The notes beneath the pieces are model-generated. The model was not told where the DNA came from, did no database searches, and saw nothing but the letters and a program-made list of their open reading frames with translations. Position numbers and translations under genes: made by a program. Below, in pieces: positions 9,289 through 17,818 of a stretch of DNA of 64,000 nucleotides. Where the stretch lies: assembly GCF_003024605.1 (NCBI RefSeq), contig NZ_PYJQ01000010.1, positions 393,798 to 457,797 of the forward strand. Direction: 5' to 3'. This DNA comes from Rhizobium sp. JAB6. GTDB taxonomy: Bacteria > Pseudomonadota > Alphaproteobacteria > Rhizobiales > Rhizobiaceae. How positions within the stretch are numbered: the stretch's first letter is position 1; each line of letters begins with the position of its first letter.

Positions 9289-10170
9289 GTGCATTCCGTG
9301 AAAAACTCCATCAGCTACGGCATCCTGCTTACGGTGCTTGCCTACATGCTGTTCACCGCTCACGATTCGGCGGTGAAGCTGCTCGTCGCCTCTATTCCCG
9401 TCTGGCAGGTTCTGTTCATTCGAAGCTGCACCATCTTGGCCGGCTGTTTCGTCTTCGAAGGCCCCTCGCTCGTTCAGAAGGTGGCGCGCTCGCCGATCAT
9501 AAAGCCGATGATCCTGCGCAGCATCATCATCCTGATTGCCTGGATTTCCTATTATTCGGCAGCGTCCTACCTGCAGCTCGCCGAGGTGACCACGCTCTAT
9601 TACGCAGCACCCATCGTCGGCACGATCCTGGCAACCATCGTACTGCGCGAAAAGGTCACCGTCGCCCGCTGGATGGCAGTCGGCGTCGGCTTCTGCGGCG
9701 TGGTGATCGCCTCTAATCCGGTGGGTCTGTCGATTTCCTGGCCGGTCTATCTGGCTCTGCAGGCCGCCGTCCTCTGGGCAAGCGGCATGGTGCTCCTGCG
9801 CAAGACCGCGCTGCACGAAAAGAGCCATATCCAGATGGCCGTCTCCAACATCCTGTTCATCATCCTGACCGCCGGCATGGCGATCGCCCACTGGCACACG
9901 CCGACGCCGTTCCAGATCGTGCTGCTGGCGCTGACAGGCATCATCGCCGGAGCGGGCCAGCTCGCCCTCTTCGAAGGCATGCGCCAGGCGCCCGTTTCGG
10001 TGCTCGCGCCATTCGAATATACGTCTCTCGTCTGGGCCTTCCTGCTCGGCTACCTCATCTGGGGCGACATCCCCGGCGCCAATACCTTCATCGGCGCCAT
10101 CCTGATCCTGAGCGCCGGGTTGATTATTATTGTCAGCGAGCGGATTAAAAGGCGGACGGCGGCGGCTTAA
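9289..10170 (+). CDS. DMT superfamily transporter, EamA type
   Basis: Inner-membrane drug/metabolite transporter of 293 residues with ten helices in two EamA repeats (about 8-140 and 150-285). It resembles the RhaT/EamA exporters of metabolites. It starts at GTG 9289; a second GTG at 9298 is possible. A weak AGTGAGGT ribosome site lies about 14 bases upstream. The substrate is unknown. It stands alone, between a divergent MFS gene and the amino-acid ABC operon. Confidence 0.85.
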   Translation: MHSVKNSISYGILLTVLAYMLFTAHDSAVKLLVASIPVWQVLFIRSCTILAGCFVFEGPSLVQKVARSPIIKPMILRSIIILIAWISYYSAASYLQLAEVTTLYYAAPIVGTILATIVLREKVTVARWMAVGVGFCGVVIASNPVGLSISWPVYLALQAAVLWASGMVLLRKTALHEKSHIQMAVSNILFIILTAGMAIAHWHTPTPFQIVLLALTGIIAGAGQLALFEGMRQAPVSVLAPFEYTSLVWAFLLGYLIWGDIPGANTFIGAILILSAGLIIIVSERIKRRTAAA

Positions 10171-10336
10171 GCAGCGCTAAAGGCCTTCTGGATAGCGTAA
10201 CAACCATCCACGATGCTCTTTGAGAAAAATATTCGCAATTGCCGCTTTATCTTGCAGTTTTCTACGCTTTCGCGGTGCAAATTTTCTGCGATGTATGCGA
10301 CATTGAATGAAACCGCTCCAGAAACGGAAGAAAACG

Positions 10337-11110
10337 ATGAACTGGTTGAAGACTGTTGCCGCCGCCGCCCTCGTGCAGGCTGCGTTCCTGCTCCCCGCCC
10401 ATGCCGGCGAAAACCTCAAGGCTATCCAGTCGGCTGGCGTATTCAAGGTCGGCACGGAAGGCACCTATGCGCCCTTCACCTTTCATGACGAGAGCGGCAA
10501 GCTGACCGGCTTCGACGTCGAGATCGCGGAAGCCATCGCTGCCAAGCTCGGCGTCAAGGCGCAGTTCCTGGAAGGCAAGTGGGACGGGCTGATCGCCGGC
10601 CTCGATGCCAACCGCTATGATGCCGTCATCAACGAAGTCGGCGTCACCGAAGCCCGCAAGAAGAAGTATGACTTCTCCGAGCCCTATATCGCCTCCAAGG
10701 CGGTGCTGATCGTCAAGGACAGCAATACCGGCATCAAGGATTTCGCCGATCTCAAGGGCAAGAAGGCGGCACAATCGCTGACCAGCAACTTCGGCAAGCT
10801 CGCAACCGAAGCCGGCGCCGAACTCGTCGGCACCGACGGTTTCGACCAGTCGATCCAGCTTGTACTGACCGGCCGCGCCGATGCGACAATCAACGACAGC
10901 CTCTCCTTCCTCGATTTCAAGAAGCACAAGCCCGACGCGCCGGTGAAGATCGTGGCCCAGCAGGCCAATGCCGATTACTCCGCCGTCATCATCCGCAAGG
11001 GCGAGCCGGAACTGCTTGCTGCGATCAACAAGGCGCTGGCCGACATCAAGGCCGACGGCACCTATGACAAGATCTCCAAGAAATACTTCGGCCAAGACGT
11101 TTCGAAGTAA
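10337..11110 (+). CDS. Polar amino-acid ABC transporter, periplasmic binding protein
   Basis: Solute-binding protein (family 3) of 257 residues. A signal peptide ends near residue 23 (LLPAHAGE), followed by the domain start VFKVGTEGTYAPFTFHDESGKLTGFDVEIAEAIA, the classic amino-acid-binding pattern. It captures an amino acid in the periplasm for the permease and ATPase encoded next. The overall set resembles cystine/diaminopimelate importers (FliY-YecS-YecC like), but the ligand is inferred only from family resemblance. The ATG at 10337 follows GGAAGAAAACG. Confidence 0.9.
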   Translation: MNWLKTVAAAALVQAAFLLPAHAGENLKAIQSAGVFKVGTEGTYAPFTFHDESGKLTGFDVEIAEAIAAKLGVKAQFLEGKWDGLIAGLDANRYDAVINEVGVTEARKKKYDFSEPYIASKAVLIVKDSNTGIKDFADLKGKKAAQSLTSNFGKLATEAGAELVGTDGFDQSIQLVLTGRADATINDSLSFLDFKKHKPDAPVKIVAQQANADYSAVIIRKGEPELLAAINKALADIKADGTYDKISKKYFGQDVSK

Positions 11111-11145
11111 GAAGGCATAGGCAGAGACATAAAACTGTGAAAAAG

Positions 11146-11173
11146 ATGCGTCCGGGGTCCCCTCCGGACGCAT
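11146..11173 (+). terminator. Intercistronic hairpin between binding-protein and permease genes
   Basis: ATGCGTCCGG (11146-11155) and CCGGACGCAT (11164-11173) form a perfect 10-bp stem with an 8-base loop, followed by TTCTGTTATT rather than a full T run. Such hairpins after binding-protein genes usually protect the upstream mRNA or partly stop transcription, so the binding protein is made in excess. Confidence 0.7.
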
Positions 11174-11199
11174 TCTGTTATTGATTGAAAGGCTTCTCC

Positions 11200-11880
11200 T
11201 TGGAGCATTGGCTGCAACTGATGTGGGAGTCACTGGGCACGCTGCTTTGGGCGGGGCTCGTCTTCACCATCCCGCTTACCTTGATCACCTTCGTTCTCGG
11301 CCTCCTGCTCGGTCTGCTCACCGCCGTCGTCAGGCTGTTTGCCCCGGCGCCGTTCGTGGCCATCGCCCGCTTCTATGTTTGGGTGATCCGCGGTACGCCG
11401 CTTCTGGTGCAGCTCTTCGTCATCTTCTATGGCCTGCCGAGCCTCGGCATCCTGCTCGACGCCTTTCCGGCCGCCATCATCGGCTTTACGCTGAGCGTCG
11501 GCGCCTATACGTCCGAAATCATCCGCGCCGTCATTTCCTCCGTGCCGAAGGGCCAGTGGGAGGCCGCCTATTCGATCGGCATGAACTGGCGCCAGGCCAT
11601 GAGCCGCACCATCCTGCCGCAGGCAGCGCGCGTTGCCGTGCCGCCGCTGTCGAACACCTTCATTTCGCTGGTCAAGGATACATCGCTTGCCGCCGCCATC
11701 ACCGTGCCGGAGCTGTTTCAGGCCGCGCAGCGCATCGTGGCGACGACCTATGAGCCGCTGATCCTCTATATTGAGGCCGCTATCATCTATCTCGTGCTCA
11801 GCACCTTTCTTTCGACGCTGCAGGGCTACCTCGAACGCCGCTTCGCCCGCTCGGGCGGCACCCTGGAGGCACAGGCATGA
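11200..11880 (+). CDS. Polar amino-acid ABC transporter permease
   Basis: Inner-membrane permease of the His/Glu/Gln/Arg family, 226 residues with five helices. The EAA loop is visible as QWEAAYSIGMNWRQAMSRTILPQA. I prefer the TTG at 11200 because GAAAGG lies seven bases before it; a TTG at 11185 and an ATG at 11221 are in-frame alternatives. The 3' end overlaps the ATPase start by four bases (ATGA), showing translational coupling. Confidence 0.88.
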   Translation: MEHWLQLMWESLGTLLWAGLVFTIPLTLITFVLGLLLGLLTAVVRLFAPAPFVAIARFYVWVIRGTPLLVQLFVIFYGLPSLGILLDAFPAAIIGFTLSVGAYTSEIIRAVISSVPKGQWEAAYSIGMNWRQAMSRTILPQAARVAVPPLSNTFISLVKDTSLAAAITVPELFQAAQRIVATTYEPLILYIEAAIIYLVLSTFLSTLQGYLERRFARSGGTLEAQA

Positions 11881-12638
11881 TCGAGCTTTCGCATATCGAA
11901 AAGCGCTTCGGCAACAATGTCATCCTCAAGGATATCAACCTGATGATCCCGGAAGGCACGGTGACGGCGCTCGTGGGACCTTCGGGCGGCGGCAAGAGCA
12001 CGCTGCTCCGCTGCATCAACCTTTTGGAAATTCCGACCGCTGGAACGATCCGCATCGGCGGGGAGACGGCCACTTTCCAGCCGGGCAAGAGGCCCTCCTG
12101 GCAGGAGATCCAGAAGATTCGCCGCCAGACCGGCATGGTCTTCCAGAATTTCCAGCTCTTTCCGCACCAGACCGCGATCGGCAACGTCATGGAAGGGCTG
12201 ACCACCGTGCTGCGCTGGCCGGCCGACAAGGCCCGCGCCCGCGCCGTCGAGCTTTTGACCAAGGTCGGCATGGCGCACAAGATCGATGCGTGGCCCTCGA
12301 CGCTCTCGGGCGGCCAGCAGCAGCGCGTCGCCATCGCCCGCGCGCTCGCCCCCTCGCCGCGCGTGCTGCTCTGCGACGAACCGACTTCGGCGCTCGATCC
12401 GGAACTCGCCGCCGAAGTGGTCGATGTGCTAGGGAAGCTCGCCAATGAAGGCACGACGATGGTCATGGCAACGCATGACCTGCGCCTGGCGTCGAAGATC
12501 GCCAACAACGTCGTGTTCCTGGAAGCGGGCAACATCGTCGAGACCGGCTCCTCGCGCAACGTCTTCTCCAACCCCTCGCAGGAGCGGACAAAGCAATTCA
12601 TCTCGACATTGAATTCCGGCCTCAGCTACGACATCTGA
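11877..12638 (+). CDS. Polar amino-acid ABC transporter ATPase
   Basis: Cytoplasmic ATPase subunit of 253 residues that powers the importer. It shows Walker A GPSGGGKST (about 36-44), signature LSGGQQQR, Walker B VLLCDEPTSALDPE and the switch histidine in ATHD. It resembles GlnQ/HisP type ATPases. The start overlaps the permease stop as ATGA. A GC-rich hairpin follows at 12662. Confidence 0.92.
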   Translation: MIELSHIEKRFGNNVILKDINLMIPEGTVTALVGPSGGGKSTLLRCINLLEIPTAGTIRIGGETATFQPGKRPSWQEIQKIRRQTGMVFQNFQLFPHQTAIGNVMEGLTTVLRWPADKARARAVELLTKVGMAHKIDAWPSTLSGGQQQRVAIARALAPSPRVLLCDEPTSALDPELAAEVVDVLGKLANEGTTMVMATHDLRLASKIANNVVFLEAGNIVETGSSRNVFSNPSQERTKQFISTLNSGLSYDI

Positions 12639-12661
12639 GAAAGATGCCGGTGTTGCCGAGG

Positions 12662-12684
12662 GCCGTGCATTGACGCTGCACGGC
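12662..12684 (+). terminator. Hairpin after the amino-acid ABC operon
   Basis: GCCGTGCA (12662-12669) and TGCACGGC (12677-12684) form a perfect 8-bp stem with a 7-base loop, followed by TTTGCGGTT. It lies 24 bases after the ATPase stop. The T run is short, so termination may be partial. Confidence 0.6.
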
Positions 12685-12705
12685 TTTGCGGTTAGCTCTT
12701 ATGCC

Positions 12706-12762
12706 ATGAACATGGCACTCGTTCTTGTAGTGGTAGGAAGGCGCATGGGCAGGATGGCGTAG
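12706..12762 (+). CDS. Predicted leader peptide of the downstream exporter gene
   Basis: An 18-codon reading frame encodes MNMALVLVVVGRRMGRMA. It is rich in Leu and Val and ends in Arg-Arg-Met-Gly-Arg. Its last codons lie inside the first arm of a hairpin that is followed by an intrinsic terminator. That layout is typical of leader peptides whose translation decides whether transcription continues. No strong ribosome site is visible before the ATG at 12706 (the start could be ATG 12712). Whether it responds to Leu/Val supply or to a ribosome-targeting drug is inference. Confidence 0.5.
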   Translation: MNMALVLVVVGRRMGRMA

Positions 12763-12817
12763 CCATCCGGCGAAAGCACCCATGCGCGGTAAGCAGGCTC
12801 CTGACGGGGCCTTTTTT
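12741..12817 (+). promoter_or_regulatory. Structured leader with intrinsic terminator (attenuator)
   Basis: Outer stem GCGCATGGG (12741-12749) pairs with CCCATGCGC (12779-12787). It encloses the stem GGATGGC/GCCATCC (12752-12758 with 12762-12768) and a small GC-GAAA-GC hairpin (12770-12777). Then AGGCTCC (12795-12801), loop TGAC and GGGGCCT (12806-12812) form a terminator hairpin followed by six T. CAGGA at 12750-12754 could pair with TCCTG at 12799-12803, breaking the terminator: a candidate antiterminator. The exporter gene starts 54 bases further on. It could instead be a small RNA. Confidence 0.6.
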
Positions 12818-12870
12818 ATTGCCCGGAATTAGGCAGCGCCTCGTCAGATCTCCCTCGACCTCCCACTCAC

Positions 12871-14142
12871 ATGACGGACAAGGCCATGACGCGCACCGAA
12901 AGCCGCATCGACCATTCATCCAGGCAAGCAACCGACGACACGACAAGCGAAAGAGCCGCCGCGCAGCCGCGGCTGATAACCCTCATCCTGCTCTCGGCGC
13001 TTGCCGTGCTGCCGGTCAACATGATCCTGCCGTCGCTGCCGAAAATATCGGCGGCATTCCACGCCGATTTCGCTCTCGTGAACCTCTCGGTCGCCGGCTT
13101 TTCCATCGTCACGGCATTCCTGGAGGCCATCGGCGGCGCGATATCGGACCGGTTCGGCCGCAGGCCGGTCGTCCTGACGGCACTGGCCACTTTCATTGTC
13201 GCGTCGATCGGCTGCGTTCTCGCTCCGACTATCGGCGTATTCCTGCTGTGTCGCATGATGCAGGCCTGCATCGGACCGTGCTACTCCGTCGCCCTCGTCA
13301 TCATCAAGGAAACATCCGACGAGCGCCGGGCGGCTAGCAAGTTCGGCTATCTCGCCATGGGATGGGCGCTGGCGCCGATGGTCGGACCGCTGTTCGGCGG
13401 ATCGCTGGACGAGCTTTTCGGCTGGCGGGCAAGCTTCGTCGCCCTTGCAATCTTCGGCATCGCCGCCTTCCTCCTGTCCCTGCGCGAACTGAAAGTATCG
13501 AAAGCGCCCGCCTCCGCGGGACGTGGAAACTACCTCGCCTCCTATACCCTGCTTTTGCGTTCGGCGCGATTCTGGGCCTATACGCTCTGCATGGCATGCT
13601 CGATGGGCGTGCTTTACATCTTTCTCGGCGGAGCGCCGCTCACCGTAAGCGATGCGCTCGGCGGTTCGAGCGCCAAACTCGGCTTCTATATGGGCTTGGT
13701 TCCCGCAGGCTTCATTCTCGGCAGCTATCTGGCTGGCCGCTATGGCGCAAGAATTCCGCTTGGCACGATCCTCGTCATCGCGCGGCTGCTGACCTGCATC
13801 GGGCTGTCAATTGGGCTCGCCTTATCGCTATCGGGCATGACGGAGGTTCTGGCGCTCTTCGGCCCCTGCATCTTCGTCGGCATCGGCAACGGGTTGACCA
13901 TGCCGGCCGCCAATAGCGGCGCCATGTCGGTTAGGTCGGATATTGTAGGAACGGCGGCGGGCCTCGCTGCCGCCATGCGGATATCAGGCGGCGCTCTGAT
14001 CGGCTCGATCAGCGGCTTGTTCATTGCGCGATCGCCAACGATCCATATGCTTTTCGCCCTGATGCTGGCATCCGCGGTATTCGCGCTCGTGGCGGCCCTT
14101 TGGGCAGCCATCCTCGATCGGCATCTGAGCAAGCCGAGTTAA
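12871..14142 (+). CDS. Bcr/CflA family multidrug MFS exporter
   Basis: Inner-membrane drug:proton antiporter of 423 residues with twelve helices, preceded by about 35 hydrophilic residues. Family signs include VNMILPSLPKISAAF in helix 1, the MFS motif A DRFGRRPVVL after helix 2, and GWRASFVALAIFG. Known relatives export bicyclomycin, chloramphenicol/florfenicol or sulfonamides; the substrate here is unknown. No clear ribosome site precedes the ATG at 12871; ATG 12886 is an alternative. It lies just downstream of a predicted leader peptide and terminator, suggesting regulated read-through. Confidence 0.87.
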   Translation: MTDKAMTRTESRIDHSSRQATDDTTSERAAAQPRLITLILLSALAVLPVNMILPSLPKISAAFHADFALVNLSVAGFSIVTAFLEAIGGAISDRFGRRPVVLTALATFIVASIGCVLAPTIGVFLLCRMMQACIGPCYSVALVIIKETSDERRAASKFGYLAMGWALAPMVGPLFGGSLDELFGWRASFVALAIFGIAAFLLSLRELKVSKAPASAGRGNYLASYTLLLRSARFWAYTLCMACSMGVLYIFLGGAPLTVSDALGGSSAKLGFYMGLVPAGFILGSYLAGRYGARIPLGTILVIARLLTCIGLSIGLALSLSGMTEVLALFGPCIFVGIGNGLTMPAANSGAMSVRSDIVGTAAGLAAAMRISGGALIGSISGLFIARSPTIHMLFALMLASAVFALVAALWAAILDRHLSKPS

Positions 14143-14240
14143 GACACTGCTGCCGCAAAACCGACTGCAACAGTCAGACTTTGCGGCAGAAGATGGTCAG
14201 CATCTTGGCCGACGGTCGGCTTCATAAGCCCACTTGCCGC

Positions 14241-17200
14241 TCAGGCGCCATAGACGACGAGCAGATCCTTAGCGTCGATCTGGTCGCCGGCGCGCACCAG
14301 TACCTCGGAGATCGTGCCGTCCTTTTCGGCATGCAGCGCCGTCTCCATCTTCATGGCTTCGATGGAAACAAGCACGTCGCCAGCCTTGATCGCCTGGCCG
14401 GGCGAAACGAAGACGGTGGAGATCACGCCCGGCATCGGCGCACCGACATGGGCGGCGTTGCCGGTCTCGGCCTTGCGGCGCACCGCGCTGCCGGAGGCCC
14501 CATGGGCGCGATCCGGCACCTTGATGCGGCGCGGCTGGCCGTTAAGCTCGAAGAACACAGTCACCATGCCCTTCTCGTCGGTCGCCGTCATCGCCTGGTT
14601 GACGATGACGAGTGTCTTGCCCTTCTCGATTTCGGCAAAGAGCTCATCGCCTTCCTTGAGACCGTAGAAATAGGCCGGCGTCGGCAATACCGAGACAGGA
14701 CCATAGGTGTCGGCCGCCAGTGCATAGTCGGTGAACACCTTCGGATACATCAGATAGGAGGCAAATTCGAAATCGTCGACCTTGCGCTCCAGCTTGGTCT
14801 CGATGACCTTGCGCTCGGCGTCGAGATCGGCTTCGGCAAGCAGCGAGCCGGGACGGACGGTATAGGGCTTATCGCCCTTCAGCGCCTTCTTCTGCAGCGC
14901 TTCCGGCCATCCGGACGGCGGCTGGCCGAGATCGCCCTTCAGCATGGAGACCACCGAATCTGGGAAGGCGATGTCCTTGGCCGGGTTCTCGACATCGGCA
15001 ACCGTCAGGTCCTGGCTCACCATCATCAGCGCCATATCGCCGACCACCTTGGAGGACGGCGTCACCTTGACGATATCACCGAACATCTGGTTGGCGTCGG
15101 CATAGGCCTGCGCCACCTGGTGCCAGCGGGTCTCCAGGCCGAGCGAACGGGCCTGTTCCTTGAGGTTGGTGAACTGCCCGCCGGGCATTTCGTGGAGATA
15201 GACTTCCGATGCCGGTCCCTTGAGATCGCTTTCGAAGGCGGCATACTGGTGGCGCACCGCCTCCCAGTAGAAGGAGATGCGGCGGATCCATTCGGGATCG
15301 AGGCCCGGATCGCGCTCGGAGCCTTTCAGCGCCTCGACGATCGAGCCGAGGCAGGGCTGCGAGGTATTGCCCGACAGCGCATCCATCGCCGCATCGACGG
15401 CATCGACGCCGGCATCGACGGCAGCGAGTACCGTCGCAGCCGCAATACCCGACGTGTCATGCGTGTGAAAGTGGATCGGCAGACCGGTCGCCTCGCGCAG
15501 CGCCTTGAACAGCACCTTGGCTGCAGCCGGCTTCAGCAAGCCCGCCATGTCCTTCAGCGCGATGATATGGGCGCCGGCCTTTTCCAGCTCGACGGCAAGA
15601 TCGGTATAATATTTCAGATCGTACTTCGGTCGTGCCGAATTGAGAATATCGCCCGTATAGCAGATCGCCGCTTCGCAGAGCTTGTTTTCCTCGGCAACGG
15701 CGTCCATGGACACACGCATGTTTTCGACCCAGTTCAGGCAGTCGAAGACGCGGAAGAGATCGACGCCGCCCTTGGCCGCCTGACGGACGAAGTATTTCAC
15801 GACATTGTCGGGATAGTTCGTATAGCCCACGCCGTTGGCACCGCGCAGCAGCATCTGCAGCAGCAGGTTCGGTGCTCCCTCGCGGATCAGCGCCAGGCGC
15901 TCCCACGGATCTTCGGTGAGGAAGCGCATGGAAACGTCGAAGGTCGCGCCGCCCCAGCACTCCAGCGACAGAAGCTGCGGCAAAGCGCGTGCATAAGTGC
16001 CGGCGACGCTGGCAATATCATAGGTGCGCATGCGGGTCGCAAGCAGCGACTGATGGCCGTCGCGCATCGTCGTGTCGGTCATCAGCACGCGCTTCTCGTT
16101 GCGCATCCACTCGGCGAATTTCTGCGGGCCGAGCTTGTCGAGCAACTGCTTGGTGCCGTCGGGGATATTGCTGTCGATATAGGGCAGCACTGGCTGCGCC
16201 ACCTTGGGCGAAGGTACCGGACGACCGCGCGTTTCCGGATGGCCGTTGACCGTAACATCGGCGAGATAGGTCAGAAGCTTGGTAGCGCGGTCCTGGCGCT
16301 TGACCTGCTGGAACAGTTCCGGCGTGGAATCGATGAAGCGCGTCGTATAGCTGTTGTCGCGGAATTTCTCGTGCGTGATGATTGCTTCGAGGAAGGTGAG
16401 GTTCGTGGCGACGCCGCGGATTCGGAATTCGCGCAGCGCACGATGCATGCGCGCGATCGCCTCCTGTGGGCTCGGGGCCCAGGCGGTCACCTTTACCAGC
16501 AGCGGATCATAGTAACGGGTGATGATCGCACCCGTATAGGAGGTGCCGCCATCGAGACGGATGCCGAAGCCGGAGGCCGAGCGATAGGCTGTGATGCGGC
16601 CGTAGTCCGGGATGAAGTTATGTTCCGGATCTTCTGTCGTCACGCGGCACTGCAGAGCATGTCCGTTGAGGCGGATATCTTCCTGCTTGGGAACGCCCGA
16701 TTCCGGCGTGCCGATGGCAAAGCCGTCGAGAATATGGATCTGCGCCTTGACGATATCGATGCCGGTGACGACTTCGGTTACCGTATGCTCGACCTGGATG
16801 CGCGGATTGACTTCGATGAAGTAGAATTTGCCGGTGTCGGCATCCATCAAATATTCGACGGTGCCGGCGCCGATGTAATTGGTTGCCTTGGCGATCTTCA
16901 GCGAATAGGCGGCCAGTTCCTGGCGCTGCGCCTCGGTGAGATAAGGCGCTGGCGCGCGCTCGACGACCTTCTGGTTGCGGCGCTGAACCGAACAGTCGCG
17001 CTCGAACAGATGCACGACATTGCCGTGCGTGTCGCCGAGGATCTGGCTTTCGACGTGGCGCGCGCGCTCGACGAGCTTTTCGAGATAGACCTCGTCCTTG
17101 CCGAAGGCGGCTTTCGCCTCGCGCTTGGCTTCCGTCACTTCCTTGGCAAGATCGGCCTCGGAGCGGATGACGCGCATGCCGCGCCCGCCGCCACCCCAGG

Positions 17201-17702
17201 ACGCCTTGAGCATCACCGGATAGCCGATTTCAGCCGCCATCTTGGCGACTTCCTTCATATCGTCAGGCAAGGGGTCGGTCGCCGGCACGACCGGCACGCC
17301 GACGGAGATTGCGAGGTTGCGCGCCGCGACCTTGTTGCCAAGCTGGCGCATCGTATCGGCGCGTGGGCCAATGAAGATGACGCCGGCGGCATCGCAGGCA
17401 TCGACGAATTCGGGACTTTCCGACAGCAGGCCATAGCCCGGATGGATGGCATCGGCGCCGGAAAGCTTGGCGACGCGGATGATCTCGTCGATCGAAAGAT
17501 AGCTCTCGATCGGCCCGAGATCGCGGGCAAGATGCGGACCGCGGCCGACCTGATAACTCTCGTCGGCCTTGAAGCGATGCAGTGCGAGTTTGTCTTCCTC
17601 GGCCCAGATGGCCACCGTTTTTATGCCAAGCTCGTTGGCGGCGCGGAATACGCGGATGGCGATTTCGGAACGGTTGGCAACCAGGATCTTGGAAATGGGC
17701 AA
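14241..17702 (-). CDS. pyc: Pyruvate carboxylase
   Basis: Biotin-dependent homotetramer that converts pyruvate, bicarbonate and ATP to oxaloacetate (anaplerosis). The 1153-residue product matches the R. etli enzyme in length and order: biotin carboxylase (about 1-460), carboxyltransferase (about 540-830, with DTTMRDGHQSLLATRMR, ALKDMAGLLKP and HFHTHDTSG), allosteric linker and C-terminal biotin carrier with biotinyl Lys 1118 in EAMKMET. I chose the TTG start at 17702: it gives the conserved PISKILVANRSEIAIRV start and follows GAGGAG by six bases. An ATG at 17741 would add 13 unrelated residues. The luxR gene lies upstream on the same strand. Confidence 0.97.
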   Translation of the reverse strand: MPISKILVANRSEIAIRVFRAANELGIKTVAIWAEEDKLALHRFKADESYQVGRGPHLARDLGPIESYLSIDEIIRVAKLSGADAIHPGYGLLSESPEFVDACDAAGVIFIGPRADTMRQLGNKVAARNLAISVGVPVVPATDPLPDDMKEVAKMAAEIGYPVMLKASWGGGGRGMRVIRSEADLAKEVTEAKREAKAAFGKDEVYLEKLVERARHVESQILGDTHGNVVHLFERDCSVQRRNQKVVERAPAPYLTEAQRQELAAYSLKIAKATNYIGAGTVEYLMDADTGKFYFIEVNPRIQVEHTVTEVVTGIDIVKAQIHILDGFAIGTPESGVPKQEDIRLNGHALQCRVTTEDPEHNFIPDYGRITAYRSASGFGIRLDGGTSYTGAIITRYYDPLLVKVTAWAPSPQEAIARMHRALREFRIRGVATNLTFLEAIITHEKFRDNSYTTRFIDSTPELFQQVKRQDRATKLLTYLADVTVNGHPETRGRPVPSPKVAQPVLPYIDSNIPDGTKQLLDKLGPQKFAEWMRNEKRVLMTDTTMRDGHQSLLATRMRTYDIASVAGTYARALPQLLSLECWGGATFDVSMRFLTEDPWERLALIREGAPNLLLQMLLRGANGVGYTNYPDNVVKYFVRQAAKGGVDLFRVFDCLNWVENMRVSMDAVAEENKLCEAAICYTGDILNSARPKYDLKYYTDLAVELEKAGAHIIALKDMAGLLKPAAAKVLFKALREATGLPIHFHTHDTSGIAAATVLAAVDAGVDAVDAAMDALSGNTSQPCLGSIVEALKGSERDPGLDPEWIRRISFYWEAVRHQYAAFESDLKGPASEVYLHEMPGGQFTNLKEQARSLGLETRWHQVAQAYADANQMFGDIVKVTPSSKVVGDMALMMVSQDLTVADVENPAKDIAFPDSVVSMLKGDLGQPPSGWPEALQKKALKGDKPYTVRPGSLLAEADLDAERKVIETKLERKVDDFEFASYLMYPKVFTDYALAADTYGPVSVLPTPAYFYGLKEGDELFAEIEKGKTLVIVNQAMTATDEKGMVTVFFELNGQPRRIKVPDRAHGASGSAVRRKAETGNAAHVGAPMPGVISTVFVSPGQAIKAGDVLVSIEAMKMETALHAEKDGTISEVLVRAGDQIDAKDLLVVYGA

Positions 17703-17818
17703 TGCTGTCTCCTCACGGCATCGAAACGGGCAATGCTGCACCCGCGAAGAGAATTCTTAACTTCTTGTCACAGGAAGTTCAATTTCTCCTGCGACATCCG
17801 GCATCAAAATAGTTGCCA

